In this document: piece after piece, positions 37,198-47,531 of the stretch | Numbering within the stretch: position 1 is the first letter of the stretch | How the letters are laid out: the number at the start of each line of letters is the position of its first letter | NCBI GenBank assembly: GCA_007922195.1 | Contig: ML681990.1 | Span: forward strand, 36,155,581-36,219,580 | Direction: 5' to 3' | DNA length: 64,000 bases | Source: Podocnemis expansa | Lineage: Eukaryota; Chordata; Testudines; Podocnemididae | Position numbers and translations under genes: made by a program | The notes under the pieces: generated by a model | What the model was told of the DNA's origin: nothing | The model's database searches: none | Seen by the model: only the letters and a program-made list of their open reading frames with translations

Positions 37198-37871
37198 CAG
37201 GGGTTGGCAGTCCCTGGCACCATGCCAAATATGGCATGGGGGCTGAGCTTGAGCAGCATGTAGCACTGCTCATGCCCCCCCACTCTCCTAGGACCCCACT
37301 GGCTGCACTTCCCAACTGAGGAGCATGGCCAGCAGGGACAAGGAAGCTGTGACACGTGACTCCTGGCCTCTGCTGGCCCTGCCCTCTGCTAGGCAGGGCT
37401 AGAATGGAGCAGGGCGGGTCAGCCATCCTGGAGCCACTGCTTCTGCGGGCAGATGTTGGCCAACCCCAACCCCAACCCCCGAAGGCCACCTGCTGCTGCT
37501 GGCGGCTGGCACCAGTCAGCTATGGCCCCCGGAAGCCACCCACTGCTTCTGGCCAGCCCCATCCCCAACGCCCGGAGGCTGCCCACCACTGCTGGGAGCT
37601 GGCACCAGCCAGCCATGAACCCTGGAGGCCACCCACCACTGCTGGGGGTGCGTGCTGGCCAGCCCTGACCTCTGGACCTGGAGGCTGCCCACTGCTGTGG
37701 CAGGGGTGGTGGCTGGCCCTGGCCCCCGGAGGCAGCTTTCTGCTGCCGGGAGTGGGTGCCAGCCCTGACCCTGAAGCCTGGCCAAGCTCCCATTTGGCCC
37801 CACCCCTGGCACCCCCTAAGAGTGTGGTGGGCGGGGCTGGCACAGAGGCCAGCAATGGTTGCTGACCCCTG
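37198..37871. mobile_element. hAT element inside PLE copy C
   Basis: 674 bp. Left end CAGGGGTTGGCAGTCCC; right end inward CAGGGGTCAGCAACCATTG. Flanks GTGTATGG (37190-37197) and GTGTATAG (37872-37879) match at 7 of 8. The GC-rich interior repeats blocks built on 'ccccggaggcyrcccaccac' and 'tgctgggagctggcaccagcc' about five times, an internal minisatellite that explains the overlapping 130-169-residue frames. Those frames are not genes. Confidence 0.88.
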
Positions 37872-38532
37872 GTGTATAGGATGTTCTTTGTACATGATTT
37901 CAGCTTTTGCACAGTGGCAGAAGCAATCTATGTAGAAGTGTAGTAAGTTATTCCAACCTTCAAGAGGGGTCCATGTAGACTATTTTTTCTTGCAGTGTTG
38001 GGAGGAAGATACTCACAGGTTACTGCATTGTTCATTCAGTGGTGTGGTGGAAATATTCCTTGAGTCTGAGATGGTGAAAGTAGGCTTCTAGGCCACCACA
38101 GAATTGTATTTTATTTGTGGGGGTGGTGGGGCAGAAACAGAGTCCCTGAAGTAGCACAGATTCCTTTGCTGAAGTAAGTGTGTAGCACAAAAGATAAACA
38201 TTGTTGTTGGGTGGGTTGAGGGTGTCACTAATGTTGTCCCTTGTGGTACAGAGGAGTTTTAATAGTTTGGTGTCTTTCACGCCATTAATAAACCATTGAT
38301 AGCTGTACGCAGGCAAATGGATAACAAATGAAAGCTTCAAGGAGAAACTGCAGAATTGAAATTCATATGCAGATTTGACACAGTCAGTTTAGGACTCAGT
38401 AGAGCTTATGGGTTTCTTCTCATTACAAAAAGTAGTTTTGCTTTCCTTTTTCTTCCCTCCTGTCTGTTGTTGTCCACTGTTTGAAATTACACAACAGCTT
38501 TGATCTGATGTAACAGTCTGACCTGATCCTAT

Positions 38533-39545
38533 TGTGACCCGTTCCTCCTGGGATAACCTTCTGAATGTGCCACAATCAGGACAAGCTGCAAAACCAGGGG
38601 TCAAACACCCAAGCCACTGATGGGTGGTACTTAAATCAGTCTCCCAGTCAGTAACAAAACATGCTTCCGATTCCCCACTCTTGTCATCACCAAGCATAAC
38701 AAAATAGAAATAGTCCCCTTTATTGCACTTCAGCTTCTTTGGTCCCCACCTAGCCACTGGGTTTCTTAAAAAAATAGATTCTTCTGACACCAGAGGGTCA
38801 ACACATCACCCAGAACAATATAGGTTTGGATCTTACCCAAAATATCATGCTGCCAGCCAATCCTTTAGTAACTACAACTAAAGGTTTAATATAAAAAGAA
38901 AAGAAACAAAATATGAGAGCTGTTAAAGGGTCAAAGTGGATCACATACATACATATAAATGATTTAGAGTCCATAGAAAGCAAGTCCTTGAAGAATTTGT
39001 AGTTTGCAGTTTAGTCCAGTTCATCTGGTATACAGCCAGCACCTGGGTGGGTCTCAGTCCTTTGTTCAGTCCCAGAAGAATAATTCCAGAGGAGGCTGTT
39101 GGTTGCAGACAGGCTGAAGATTGAAGACAAAATGTAGATGAGGCCACCGCCTTTTATCACCTTTGGCTTTCCCCATGCTCTGAGTCCTTGCCAAATCAAA
39201 ATGGAGTGGAGTCACATGGTCAGTCTGAGTGACTCATCAAACAGGTTTCTTCCTAGGTCCATTGTAGCTGGACTCCCTTAATGAGCCATTAAGAGAACAA
39301 TGGCTTTGCAGACACCCAGTCTGGGATAGTCTTACAATTAAATAACTTGGAACATAAATAGACCATGCATATTGTTAATTCCTAATACAGATTTGACACC
39401 ATATATAAATGATATAATCATTCCTAGGAGATTACAACCTTTCTATTGGTACCAAACATGGCATATCACCTATGATTATTGCAAATATGAAATATTAATA
39501 TGAAAGATAATCATAAATAGTACCCTAGACCCAGACAGTGTCACA
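38533..39545 (-). mobile_element. Solo LTR inside PLE copy C, TSD CCTAT
   Basis: 1013 bp. Minus-strand ends TGTGACACTG...CGGGTCACA. CCTAT is duplicated at 38528-38532 and 39546-39550. Removing the LTR rejoins PLE 3' UTR sequence ('acctgatcctat' to 'gacttacattcctc'; compare 'cctgatcctatgttttacac' at 41598). The TATA-like GATAAAAGG complements 39150-39158 and ATTAAA complements 38884-38889. Whole-length match to 11671-12670. No internal viral genes. Confidence 0.9.
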
Positions 39546-39720
39546 CCTATGACTTACATTCCTCTGGATTTACTTGCTCCCATTCTGTAAGTTCCTCATC
39601 TTGAAGCATTTGATTAAGTGGGATTTTCTCTCATGAAACCTCATGCAATAAATAATTTTTTGAGTCTTTAAAAGTGCCACCAGACTCCTTGTTTGTGCCA
39701 CAAATATAGGTTCAGAAGAG

Positions 39721-40475
39721 GTGTATAGGCAATATGTATCTCTGTGACTGCTACTAGGAGCCTGCTTCATCTCCTTTTCATTGGGAGCAAGACAGAGGAC
39801 TGCCGGGGAACTAAGGAGTCTCATTTTTGAGCTGAGCTGGAAAGGATAGATAGGCAGCCCTGCTGAAAAGAAAATGAATAAAAACTGAGATTAACTTGGT
39901 TCAGATCTGGCAGGTCAGCAGCCTTTGCCATAAATGGAGGCATATTCCACCTGGGGATTCTGAGGACTGAGAGAGCCATCATTCTGCTGTCATATTCAAT
40001 CAGGACTGCATAGCACAGCTAGAGAAGTGCCTTATTAGGCTATTATGCAATGCTTGCTCTGACCAGAGAACGGCTGCTGAACAGAAGTATGCATGAAGCC
40101 CATAATTGTTATGCCCAATGATAAAGAATTAAAAGCAAAGCCCACATTTCAGAAGTGACTGTGCCAGCCACTTATCAAACATTCTGTGTTCCAATGCCCT
40201 AAACACTGGAGTAATTAAACAAAAAAGTGACTCCATTGAGAAAAAGGTGAGACTCTTAGAGAGCAAAGGGCTATCTCAATGTGCATCTCTCCACTGTCCC
40301 ACTAGATTTCACAGGAGAGCCTAAACACACTAACTCAGCTTTTCATCCCTTTAAAAACAAAGAATGCACCCCAAATAAATTCCACACTTAGAGAGAGAAA
40401 AAAAAACAAAAACCAAGAGGTTTTCACTGTTTTGCAACAAAGTGATTTGTAATGTCCATTCTAGTTCTTATAAAG
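39721..40475. other. Unrecognised spacer
   Basis: Nothing recognised apart from A-rich runs near 40400. Confidence 0.4.
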
Positions 40476-40856
40476 CAGGGGTGTCCAACCTTTTTGGATG
40501 AGGGGCCACATTGCAATTCTTTTCTCAGTTGGGGGGCCAGTGAGAAAAATTTTGATAGATAAGACATACAAATTGATCTTATTAATAAACTTTAATAAAA
40601 TAACGATTAGTTGATATTTGGCATTGCTTATGCTTGCACTGTGTACAGAGGACAAGAGGGGCAGGGGTGCCTGGGTGAGGGGGAAAGGCAGACTGTTGGG
40701 AGCAAGGCAGGACAGGGGAGGATGGCAGAGGAGGGAAGAGGAAGAAGGGTGAGGTGGGTGAGCAGAGCAGCTAATGGCAGGACTCAGCTACTTTCAGACA
40801 GGGACCCCACCAACTCTGCTCTCCTCAGTCCCTGCCAAGCACTACTCAGGAAAAGG
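40476..40856 (+). mobile_element. hAT fragment, inverted twin of 52411-53367
   Basis: Begins CAGGGGTGTCCAACCTTTTT and runs, with few differences by eye, along the reverse complement of 53367-52985. It includes 'acatacaaattgatcttatt' and 'agtccctgccaagcactact'. At about 40857 it changes abruptly into PLE coding sequence. The missing half of the hAT is not found on the far side of the PLE. The 224-residue frame starting at 40611 is an accidental fusion of hAT and PLE sequence. Confidence 0.8.
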
Positions 40857-41501
40857 ACAGCTCTACTACAGGAGAGGCCCAAGAAAGAATGCAACAGAAC
40901 GCCACTAGTCACCACATACAACCCCCAAGTCAGACCTCTGCAACAGATCATTAAGGACCTACAGCCTATTCTAAAAGATGATCCCTCTCTCTCTCAAGCC
41001 TTGGGAGATAGATCTCTCCTTGCTTATAGGCAGCCACCCAAACTTAAACAGATACTCACCAGCAACTACAGATTTAACAACAGAAGCACTGAAGCAGGCA
41101 CACACCCCTGTAACAAACCACGCTGCCAAGTCTGCCCACATATCTGCACAACAGATACCATCATAGGCCCTTATCAAGCCTGCTACTCCATCAAAGGCTC
41201 ATTTACCTACTCATCTACTAATGTGGTCTATGCCATCATGTGCAAGAAATGCCCCAACACCTTATATATTGGACAAACAGAATGATCGCTGTGTAAAAGT
41301 ATGAATGAACACAGAGCTGATATCAGAAATCATAGAACAAAGAAACCAGTTGCTGAGCACTTCCATCTTTCTAATCACTCGATGAATGATTTGTTAACGA
41401 CTGTCATCAGGGATGTGGCTGGGACATCAAGACTTCAAAGAGAAACAGTTGAACTCGAATTAATATGCAAGCTAAATTCTGTGAAAGCAGGACTTAGTTG
41501 A
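40857..41501 (+). pseudogene. PLE linker and GIY-YIG endonuclease with one stop codon
   Basis: One plus-strand frame from about 40857 to the stop at 41499-41501. It includes LLQERPKKECNRTPL, TTYNPQVRPLQQIIKDLQ, the CNKPRCQVCPHICTTD cysteine/histidine cluster typical of PLE linkers, and VVYAIMCKKCPNTLYIGQTE, the GIY-YIG core in which LYIG supplies the second half. An in-frame TGA at 41283-41285 follows; then LCKSMNEHRADIRNHRTKKP, AEHFHLSNHSMNDLL and RLQRETVELELICKLN. That TGA is the only disruption. The endonuclease would nick target DNA for retrotransposition. Start unknown because the RT is missing. Confidence 0.88.
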
Positions 41502-41732
41502 GACTATGGGTTCTTTTCCCATTACAAAAGGTAATTTGACTTCAGGCTTTCCAGGGTTTGAACCTAACAACTGCTCTGATTTGCTGTTACTGTATAACCT
41601 GATCCTATGTTTTACACCCCCTTGCATTTATTTTCATTCCTTTCTGTAAGTTCCCCCATCTTCAAAGCATCTGAGGAAGTGGGATTTTCTCCCATGAAAG
41701 CTCATGCGAAAAATAAATCTGTTAGTCTCAAA

Positions 41733-42490
41733 GGCTGTGTTCCCACAGCACTCTTATTTCGAAACAACAGAGGTTGTTTCGAAATAAGAATTCTGCTGTT
41801 CACATGACGCACAGTTGTTTCAAAACAAGTTAAACCCCATTTGGGGTTGAAACAACCTTGTTTCAAAACCCTTGTTTCGAAACAATGCATGTGAACATAT
41901 TGTTTCGGAACAAGGTGTTCCGAAACAACATTTCAAGGGCTGCCCCCTCAGCACCCTGGCCAGGGTGCTGAGGGGTGTCCCCTGGCCAGCCCTGCATAGC
42001 GGGGCTGCAGGCACCAGCAGGGTTCAGTGCAGCCCAGCGCTGCTCCCCGCCAGCTTAAAGCCCAGGCTGCCCCCANNNNNNNNNNNNNNNNNNNNNNNNN
42101 NNNNNNNNNNNNNNNNNNNNNNNNNNNNNNNNNNNNNNNNNNNNNNNNNNNNNNNNNNNNNNNNNNNNNNNNNNNGCCGAGGCTTTAAGCCCGCAGGGAG
42201 CAGCACTGGGCTGCGCTGAACCCTGCCAGTGTCTGCAGCCCCCCTTTGCAGGCACCTGCGGGGATCAGCGCTGGGGTGCGCTGAACCCTGCGGGTGCCTG
42301 CAGTCCCCCTCTGGAAGCTAAATAGCATGTTCACACTGTGAACATGCTATTTCGTTTCCCGCCTTTTCCCTGATTTCAAAATAACTTTTTGTTAATTCGG
42401 ACTAAGTTATTTCGAAATAAGGCATTATTTCGATACAAGTTTGTTTTGACACAACTTGTATCGAAATAATCCCTGTGTGTGAACACAGCC
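41733..42490. mobile_element. MITE, TTTCGAAA type, palindromic GC core, TSD AAA
   Basis: About 758 bp including a 100-N gap. Left end GGCTGTGTTCCCACAGC; right end inward GGCTGTGTTCACACACAGG. AAA at 41730-41732 and 42491-42493; excision restores the PLE tail 'gtctcaaagtgc'. Subterminal GTTTCGAAACAA arrays. The GC-rich flanks of the gap, 42003-42075 and 42176-42241, are inverted copies of each other, so the core is a large palindrome. Sister of 35519-36200. Confidence 0.85.
42076..42175. other. Assembly gap, 100 N
   Basis: Exactly 100 undetermined bases at the centre of an inverted repeat. The true length is unknown, 100 being a common placeholder. The translated frames through it are meaningless. 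Confidence 0.99.
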
Positions 42491-42608
42491 AAAGTGCGAC
42501 ATGACTCCTTGTTTGTTTGTTTTTTCCAGCTACACACAATGCACCATTCGTAGGGCACCCTAGCAGCTGCCAGTGTGGAGGTGGGCAGTCTCCTAGTATT
42601 TGAGTGTG

Positions 42609-42706
42609 GACTCTCTAAGCCAGCTTAATAAGGTCTACTTTAAAGCAGCTTGAAGTAGACTTTATTAAGCCAGCTTAACCAAGTCCTCTAGTGTAGACAT
42701 AGCTCA
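42609..42706. mobile_element. MITE fragment, GTCGAC-like
   Basis: The right end 'tctagtgtagacatagct' is the standard terminus. The interior has 'agccagcttaataaggtcta' and its inverted copy 'tagactttattaagccagct'. The left terminus is not recognisable. Confidence 0.6.
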
Positions 42707-42709
42707 GGG

Positions 42710-43750
42710 CTGCTATGTGGATTAATTGGTCAATATTTGTAAGGTGCTTTGAGATTAAAAAGTGCTGTAGAAATACCAAGCATTAGAATTATTACCTTCT
42801 TTCACAGGTAATGATTCTGGGAATAAAAGACAAAACATGGCTTCCCCACTGAAGAGTCCAGAGTATTTATGTGTTGCTCTCACACAGAAAAAAATCTGCA
42901 TTCTTCTATGCCTGTTGGCTGCCTCTGTTTAATTTCTTCTTGGTTGTTGGAAAACAACTTATTCCAGGTCTCTGACTCAGCAATAAATTAGCATTTTAAA
43001 AGACATTTACACCCAGAAGGCCAACTGACCTTTAGCATTGAACAGTAAACTGGAGGGATGCATTACTGTGTGCTCTTCAGAGGCAATAGTAAGTTATCCA
43101 TCTCTTGCAAGCTGATGAGATGCTGATGATGTTACTTTCAGAGCTGCTGTTCTACTGCCACTGACTCAGACTTTCTAGAACAACTTGTTAACTTCTCCTG
43201 AAGCAAGCTACTAGGTTAAGTTCACTTCTCCATTACTAATTTCATATTACTTCAGAGAATGATAATATATTTATGTATTATTTATTATGCAAATCCAGCA
43301 TTATACATTATTTACACCAGTATTAACACTATGCATTATTTAGCATGCAACTGTATTAATATATATTATTTCAAGCAATATTTTTCATTGTTTTTTCATT
43401 CCAGTTATTAGAATTTATTATTCTGGAGAGTATCCACTGTAGTACCATGGATTGAGGCTGTTGATGTTGAATTACATTATGTGAGGAACACCATTCACTT
43501 CTGCCATAGTAATATTCTGTAGCCTTGTGTGTGTGTGAAAAGGTAAGGTGCCTGCCCTCCCACTTATGTGGTAAACCTGCATGGACCCTTCCATAATCCC
43601 AGCCCATATTTTTCCTGAATGCAAAGGCTGAGAGCGTCTAGCACTGCCATCTGCACTAGAAACCCCAACAGGGGAGGAGGAGGTATGATGATACTCTTCC
43701 TTGGCCTAGCCAAAGGAAGCCAGTATGGTATGAAACACATACTGAACCTT
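42710..43750. other. Unrecognised AT-rich DNA
   Basis: Several 'ttatttatg/cattattta' stretches around 43260-43370. No element or gene recognised. Confidence 0.4.
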
Positions 43751-43753
43751 ATG

Positions 43754-43862
43754 GCCGGGTCTATGCTAGAAATTTCAAGCTGTATAGTTATGTCGGATGG
43801 GGGGGGGGGGGAGGGGGCTATGATATTTCCACACTCCCAGGTGCTCTAGCATAGATGCAGTT
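43754..43862. mobile_element. Small MITE-like inverted repeat
   Basis: Ends 'gggtctatgctagaaattt' and, inward from the right, 'ctgcatctatgctagagcac' share TCTATGCTAGA. A G(12) run lies in the middle. A related unlabelled fragment may occupy 44128-44232 ('gccagtgtaaactatgtcca'). Confidence 0.45.
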
Positions 43863-44244
43863 ATACCAAGTGCTTTTTCTGTTCTCACATATTTTGCTTA
43901 GGGATGTAATGATCTTGAGGGTTCATTAAAGACGATACTACAGAATGAGTAAGGAATAGAACTTTAATCATACAGACAAGTATGCAGGTGTGTACCTGGG
44001 AGCAGCCATGTTAGATCTCTTCTGGGGCACGTCTCTCAATTTACACAACACTGGCCCATGCTAGGGAGTGTCTCTGAATTCACAACCTTCTACAAGCATA
44101 TCACTACAAGGGTGTCAGCATAAACTGGCAAAATCACTTTTCTGCCAGTGTAAACTATGTCCACACTGTGAGGATATGTCAGTACTGTTAAACTGGTAGA
44201 GCTATGCTGATAGCTGTTTTCTACTGTAGGCATGGCTCATTGAG

Positions 44245-44406
44245 CAGCAGTTCTCAACCTTTTCCAGGTGGAATATCATGATCCTACAGGACACACAAGC
44301 CCACTCCCCCAGACCAAATCCAACAATTTCCCTGGTTCCCTGCACCACACTTACTGCCATGTGGTAACACAGTGATGTGTCCCAAAAGACTGGTTAAGAA
44401 TCACTG
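44245..44406. mobile_element. hAT MITE, 162 bp
   Basis: Left end CAGCAGTTCTCAACCTTTTC; right end inward CAGTGATTCTTAACCAGTC. Flanks TCATTGAG and CATTAAAG are only roughly alike, so the duplication is aged or misplaced. Confidence 0.68.
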
Positions 44407-44606
44407 CATTAAAGAATTCAACAGTAAGTTCTGCATACACTTTTCCAGCTCTCAGTGGCTCTGCCCTTATAGTCAATCACATATAAATTGGGAGTAACTC
44501 CAATCAAGTCAGTAGATGTATCAGTATAAAACAGAAGTGAGTTAAGATGAGGACCTCTCAGTTTAAACTTTTTCCTATGTACTTATCTGACCCTACCATT
44601 ATCATT

Positions 44607-45497
44607 GGCTGTGTCCACATGTTGCTTTTAAATCAAAACAATGACTGTTTCGATTTAAACAAAGTTACGTGCAGACAATGTTTTCTTATTTCAAAGGAAG
44701 AAGCTCCCTTATTTCAAAATAAGGAAAATCATTTTGATACAATATAACCTCGTTATATATCGAAATGAGGGTTATTTTGAAACTGGTTTCAAAATGCCAA
44801 CATCTGGCTGTTATATTGATATGCTCTGCATATCGATATAACAAAATGACCTTCCTCTCAGAGCGCATGGCACTCTGGGAGGAAGTCCTACCCCCACACC
44901 CTAACACCAGCACCCTGGCAGTAGCCAGCAGCCGCAGCCCCTGCCCGCCCAGCAGCTGGCAGCTGCCCAGCTCGGGTGGTGGGCAGAGCCGGCGGCCACA
45001 GCTCCTGCCTGCCCGGCAGCCACTCAGCTTGGGCTGCTGGGGCCACCCCGGGGAACCTGGGGAGGTGGCTCCGGGACCCTGCCCACCCCCCCTACAGGGC
45101 ATGCGGCTCTGGGACCACGGGGGGGGGGGCACAGATGGTGCCTCATAGTCTCTCCCCTGCTTCCCCAACAGCAGTGGGGGAATCAGGGCAGGGAAATCCC
45201 TGCCATGGGAACAGTTTTCCCTTGCCTGGCTCTCCAGGTGAGAGCCAGGCAGGGGACTGGTTGGCAACATGGCCCTGCCAGGGGGCCATGTTGCCACATC
45301 TCCCATGCTGCCCCTCTCCTGAAGTAAAATAGCATGTTCACACACAGGACATGCTATTTTGCTTTAAGTGTTTCCCTTATTTCGAGTTAATATTGTTGTA
45401 TTTTGATTTAAGTTATTTCAAAATAAGGATTTTACTTCAAAATAACTCATTTTGAAATAACTTAACTTGAAATAACAGTTTAGGTATGAACACAGCC
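44607..45497. mobile_element. MITE, TTCGAA-like type with GC core, TSD ATT
   Basis: 891 bp. Left end GGCTGTGTCCACATG; right end inward GGCTGTGTTCATACC. ATT at 44604-44606 and 45498-45500. Subterminal TTATTTCAAAATAAGG and TATATCGAAATGAGG arrays. The GC-rich core has the hairpin tggcaacatggcc (45262-45274) / ggccatgttgcca (45284-45296), identical in arm sequence to that at 31911. The 219-residue minus frame 44686-45345 spans several repeat blocks and is not a gene. Confidence 0.85.
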
Positions 45498-45500
45498 ATT

Positions 45501-46621
45501 GTGTCTGAACATTTCAGAGATATTAATGAATTTATCTTCATAATGCACTTGTGAAGAAATATCATCCCTTGTAATGGAGCCACTAACAGACTATGTGGCC
45601 TGGTGGGTACCACAGCAAGTGCCACCGTCCTCTGGGAAGGTCTTTCAGTCCAGCTACTCTTCTTGCTGAAGGGGGAGTGAGGTAAGCGGGAATCTTATGC
45701 CATTTCTGCAGCAGGGGGCAGTTGGTAGGGGAGCCCAGGCGTTCCCACGCCACTGGACTCTGACCCACAGTCTTAAGAGACTCAACAGCATCTGGCACTT
45801 AGAGTGTTCTGCGAGTTACTTTCCCTGGGTCACTTCCTGCCACCTGCTTCTCCCTCTCAGCTCCAGTCCAATATAAGGAAAAAAGGAAAGAATTAAATAT
45901 TTAGCCCCAGTCAGGCTCAGTATACACTCATATGCCTCTGAGGGAGGCTCCTCTGATACTTTTGTCTAAAAGCCCTACCAGGAAGAGGTCTGTCTTCTCC
46001 CTTCTGAAGAGAGTTGTCCCCTTTTCAACTTCTTATCCCGCTGGAGCACGTTCTGTAGGTCTGGAGGGGTGGGACTTCCTGGGCCCCATGTTTCCTGTAA
46101 AACCTTCAAGCCCAGTTTGGGATTGTACACCCTGGTATATCCCTATTTTGCAGCTGGGGAGCTAAGGCACTGAAATTAAGTTATCAAAGATTACAAAGAG
46201 CATATAGTAGGTCCAGGAACTGCACTCAGATTTCTTATGTTGTAGGTTAGGTCATCCTTCTTAAACTCCTGCTAGATTCTCTGCATTTGATGGGATCTCT
46301 TTCCAGGGGTTAAGTATAATTCAGCAGGCCCTGGAACCATCCTTATCAGGCAGGCCCCCCTCCTGCCTCCCATCTCCTGCCCTCAAATGTCAGGCCCCCA
46401 CCCACCTACCCCACACCCCAGCTCCTGCCCTCAGCCCCTGTCTGGCTGCCAGTCCCCCAACCCTCTGCTGTGCTGTGCCCTCTTCCCCTGCTGCCTTTGG
46501 TTGACCCCCTCCCACACACCTTTCCCCCACTGAGCCAGCTCACCTGCCCCCAAACCCACCCCCCAGGGTCCCCTTACCTGGCTGCAGCAGAGCGGCCCCA
46601 GCCCAGCCTAAGGCTCCGGCC
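45501..46621. other. Unrecognised, increasingly C-rich
   Basis: 45501-46300 could be part of a retroelement internal region ('ctgggaaggtctttcagtcc') but no domain is readable. 46320-46600 is strongly C-rich on this strand. Confidence 0.35.
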
Positions 46622-46684
46622 CTGAGCTGGCTCTCACTGAGCATGCTCAGAGGTTCTGAGCATATTCAGTGAGAGCTGGCTCAG
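46622..46684. repeat. Near-perfect hairpin
   Basis: Arms ctgagctggctctcactgag... (46622-46652) and its inverted copy (46655-46684), about 30 bp each with two or three mismatches and a 2-bp loop. It lies between the C-rich stretch and the probable LTR. Confidence 0.85.
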
Positions 46685-46924
46685 GGAGGGAGATTTAAAA
46701 TCTCCCAGCTCCCTGCTGGCTGGAATGCAGCAGAACACAGTTCTGGGAGCTGCTATTTTTAGGGGCTCCATGTTTGGGGGGAGGGAGGCTAAAAATAGAA
46801 CACAGAACTGGAATGCTGCATCCCAGGGCCCAAACAGGGAAGCTAAAAGGAGTGTGAGCAAGGAGAGGGCCTCCACAACCTTTCTAGAGCACAATATCCA
46901 TACTAATACACTGTCCTTTAGTTC

Positions 46925-47531
46925 ATGCAGCATGGCCTAGCAGCCTCGGAGTCTCTATTCAGGGTCCAAACACAGCCCTTGGATCAGTGTAGCACAGTTT
47001 AGTAGCCACAGAATCAATATGAAGCATCCCTTAGGGGGTACAGGTCCCAGCTAGGGGGACCCAGTCCCTTCCACTCCACTGGGCCCTAGCCCAGGGTCCT
47101 ATTGGTGCTGGGGTTATGGCACCCAGTCAGTGGGGATCCAGAGCAAAACATACTGACTGGTCTTCCACTTTATCCACAGCTCACCCCTATGGGCCCCCTA
47201 GACTGTTTCCTATCTGAAGTAGCTGCTGATGGTTCCCTGCAGGTCCTCAGGGCAAGCATGCTGCAGAAGGTGCCTGGGTGATAGCCTCAGGATACTCATC
47301 ATAAGGCAGATCTTCCTCCAGGCTCTCTGGTGGTGGCTGATGTAGCTCCAGATCAGAAGCTTCCAGTACACATCCTTCCTTTTCACTAGTCAGCCCAGAC
47401 TGTGCTGAGCTGCAGCCTTTTATACCAGGACAGCAGCCTGAGCATGCCCAGCAGGGCCTAAGGGGTGGGGCTTCCTCCTTCAATAGTCTATAAGGGGCTG
47501 ATTTAGAACAGGGTGTAGCCACCCTATCACA
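46925..47531 (-). mobile_element. Probable LTR of a second family
   Basis: Minus-strand LTR-like unit. Its inferred 5' end TGTGATAGGGTGGCTACACC is the complement of 47512-47531, and TATAAAAGG complements the block near 47421-47430. The sequence downstream ('cttccactttatccacagct' and others on plus) resembles Gypsy-type LTRs I associate with turtles. The far end near 46925 is a guess and no matching 5-bp duplication was established. Confidence 0.5.

Larger units (their letters stand above)
36738..39720. mobile_element. Penelope-like element copy C, 5' half inverted
   Basis: Two PLE blocks lie head to head. 36738 to about 38296 (minus) holds the N-terminal and RT region: VKDTKLLKLLC, LLQGLCFCPTTP and LEAYFHHLRLKEYF (38340-38032), then FIIKEIDKVGAVIIVNK and SGIGTLGTGLAGYVDSLINP (about 36800-37140, with frameshifts). 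From about 38297 to 39720 (plus) come the end of the endonuclease (RQMDNK, LQGETAEL), 3' UTR and the tail 'gaagcatttgattaagtggg'. This is the product expected from 5' inversion (twin priming) of one element. The alternative is that the minus block belongs to copy B with an internal deletion. It was later hit by a hAT (37198-37871) and an LTR (38533-39545). No intact gene remains. Confidence 0.72.
40857..42535 (+). mobile_element. Penelope-like element copy D
   Basis: Plus-strand PLE: linker, endonuclease, 3' UTR with 'cttcaaagcatctgaggaag', and tail 'cataaataaatctgttagtc'-like sequence to 41732. It is then interrupted by a MITE (41733-42490) and resumes as 'gtgcgacatgactccttgtt' to about 42535. 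5'-truncated: RT is missing and the 5' edge is fused to hAT sequence. No TSD was found. Confidence 0.85.

Noticed and set aside
37356..37912. Several 100-169-residue frames on both strands
   Set aside because: They are produced by GC-rich tandem units within a hAT; frames on both strands are equally open.
40611..40856. N-terminal 80 residues of the 224-residue frame
   Set aside because: This part is translated hAT DNA, not protein-coding sequence; only the PLE part downstream has family motifs.
44686..45345. 219-residue minus-strand frame
   Set aside because: It spans MITE subterminal arrays and GC core, starts and ends in repeat motifs and shows no domain.
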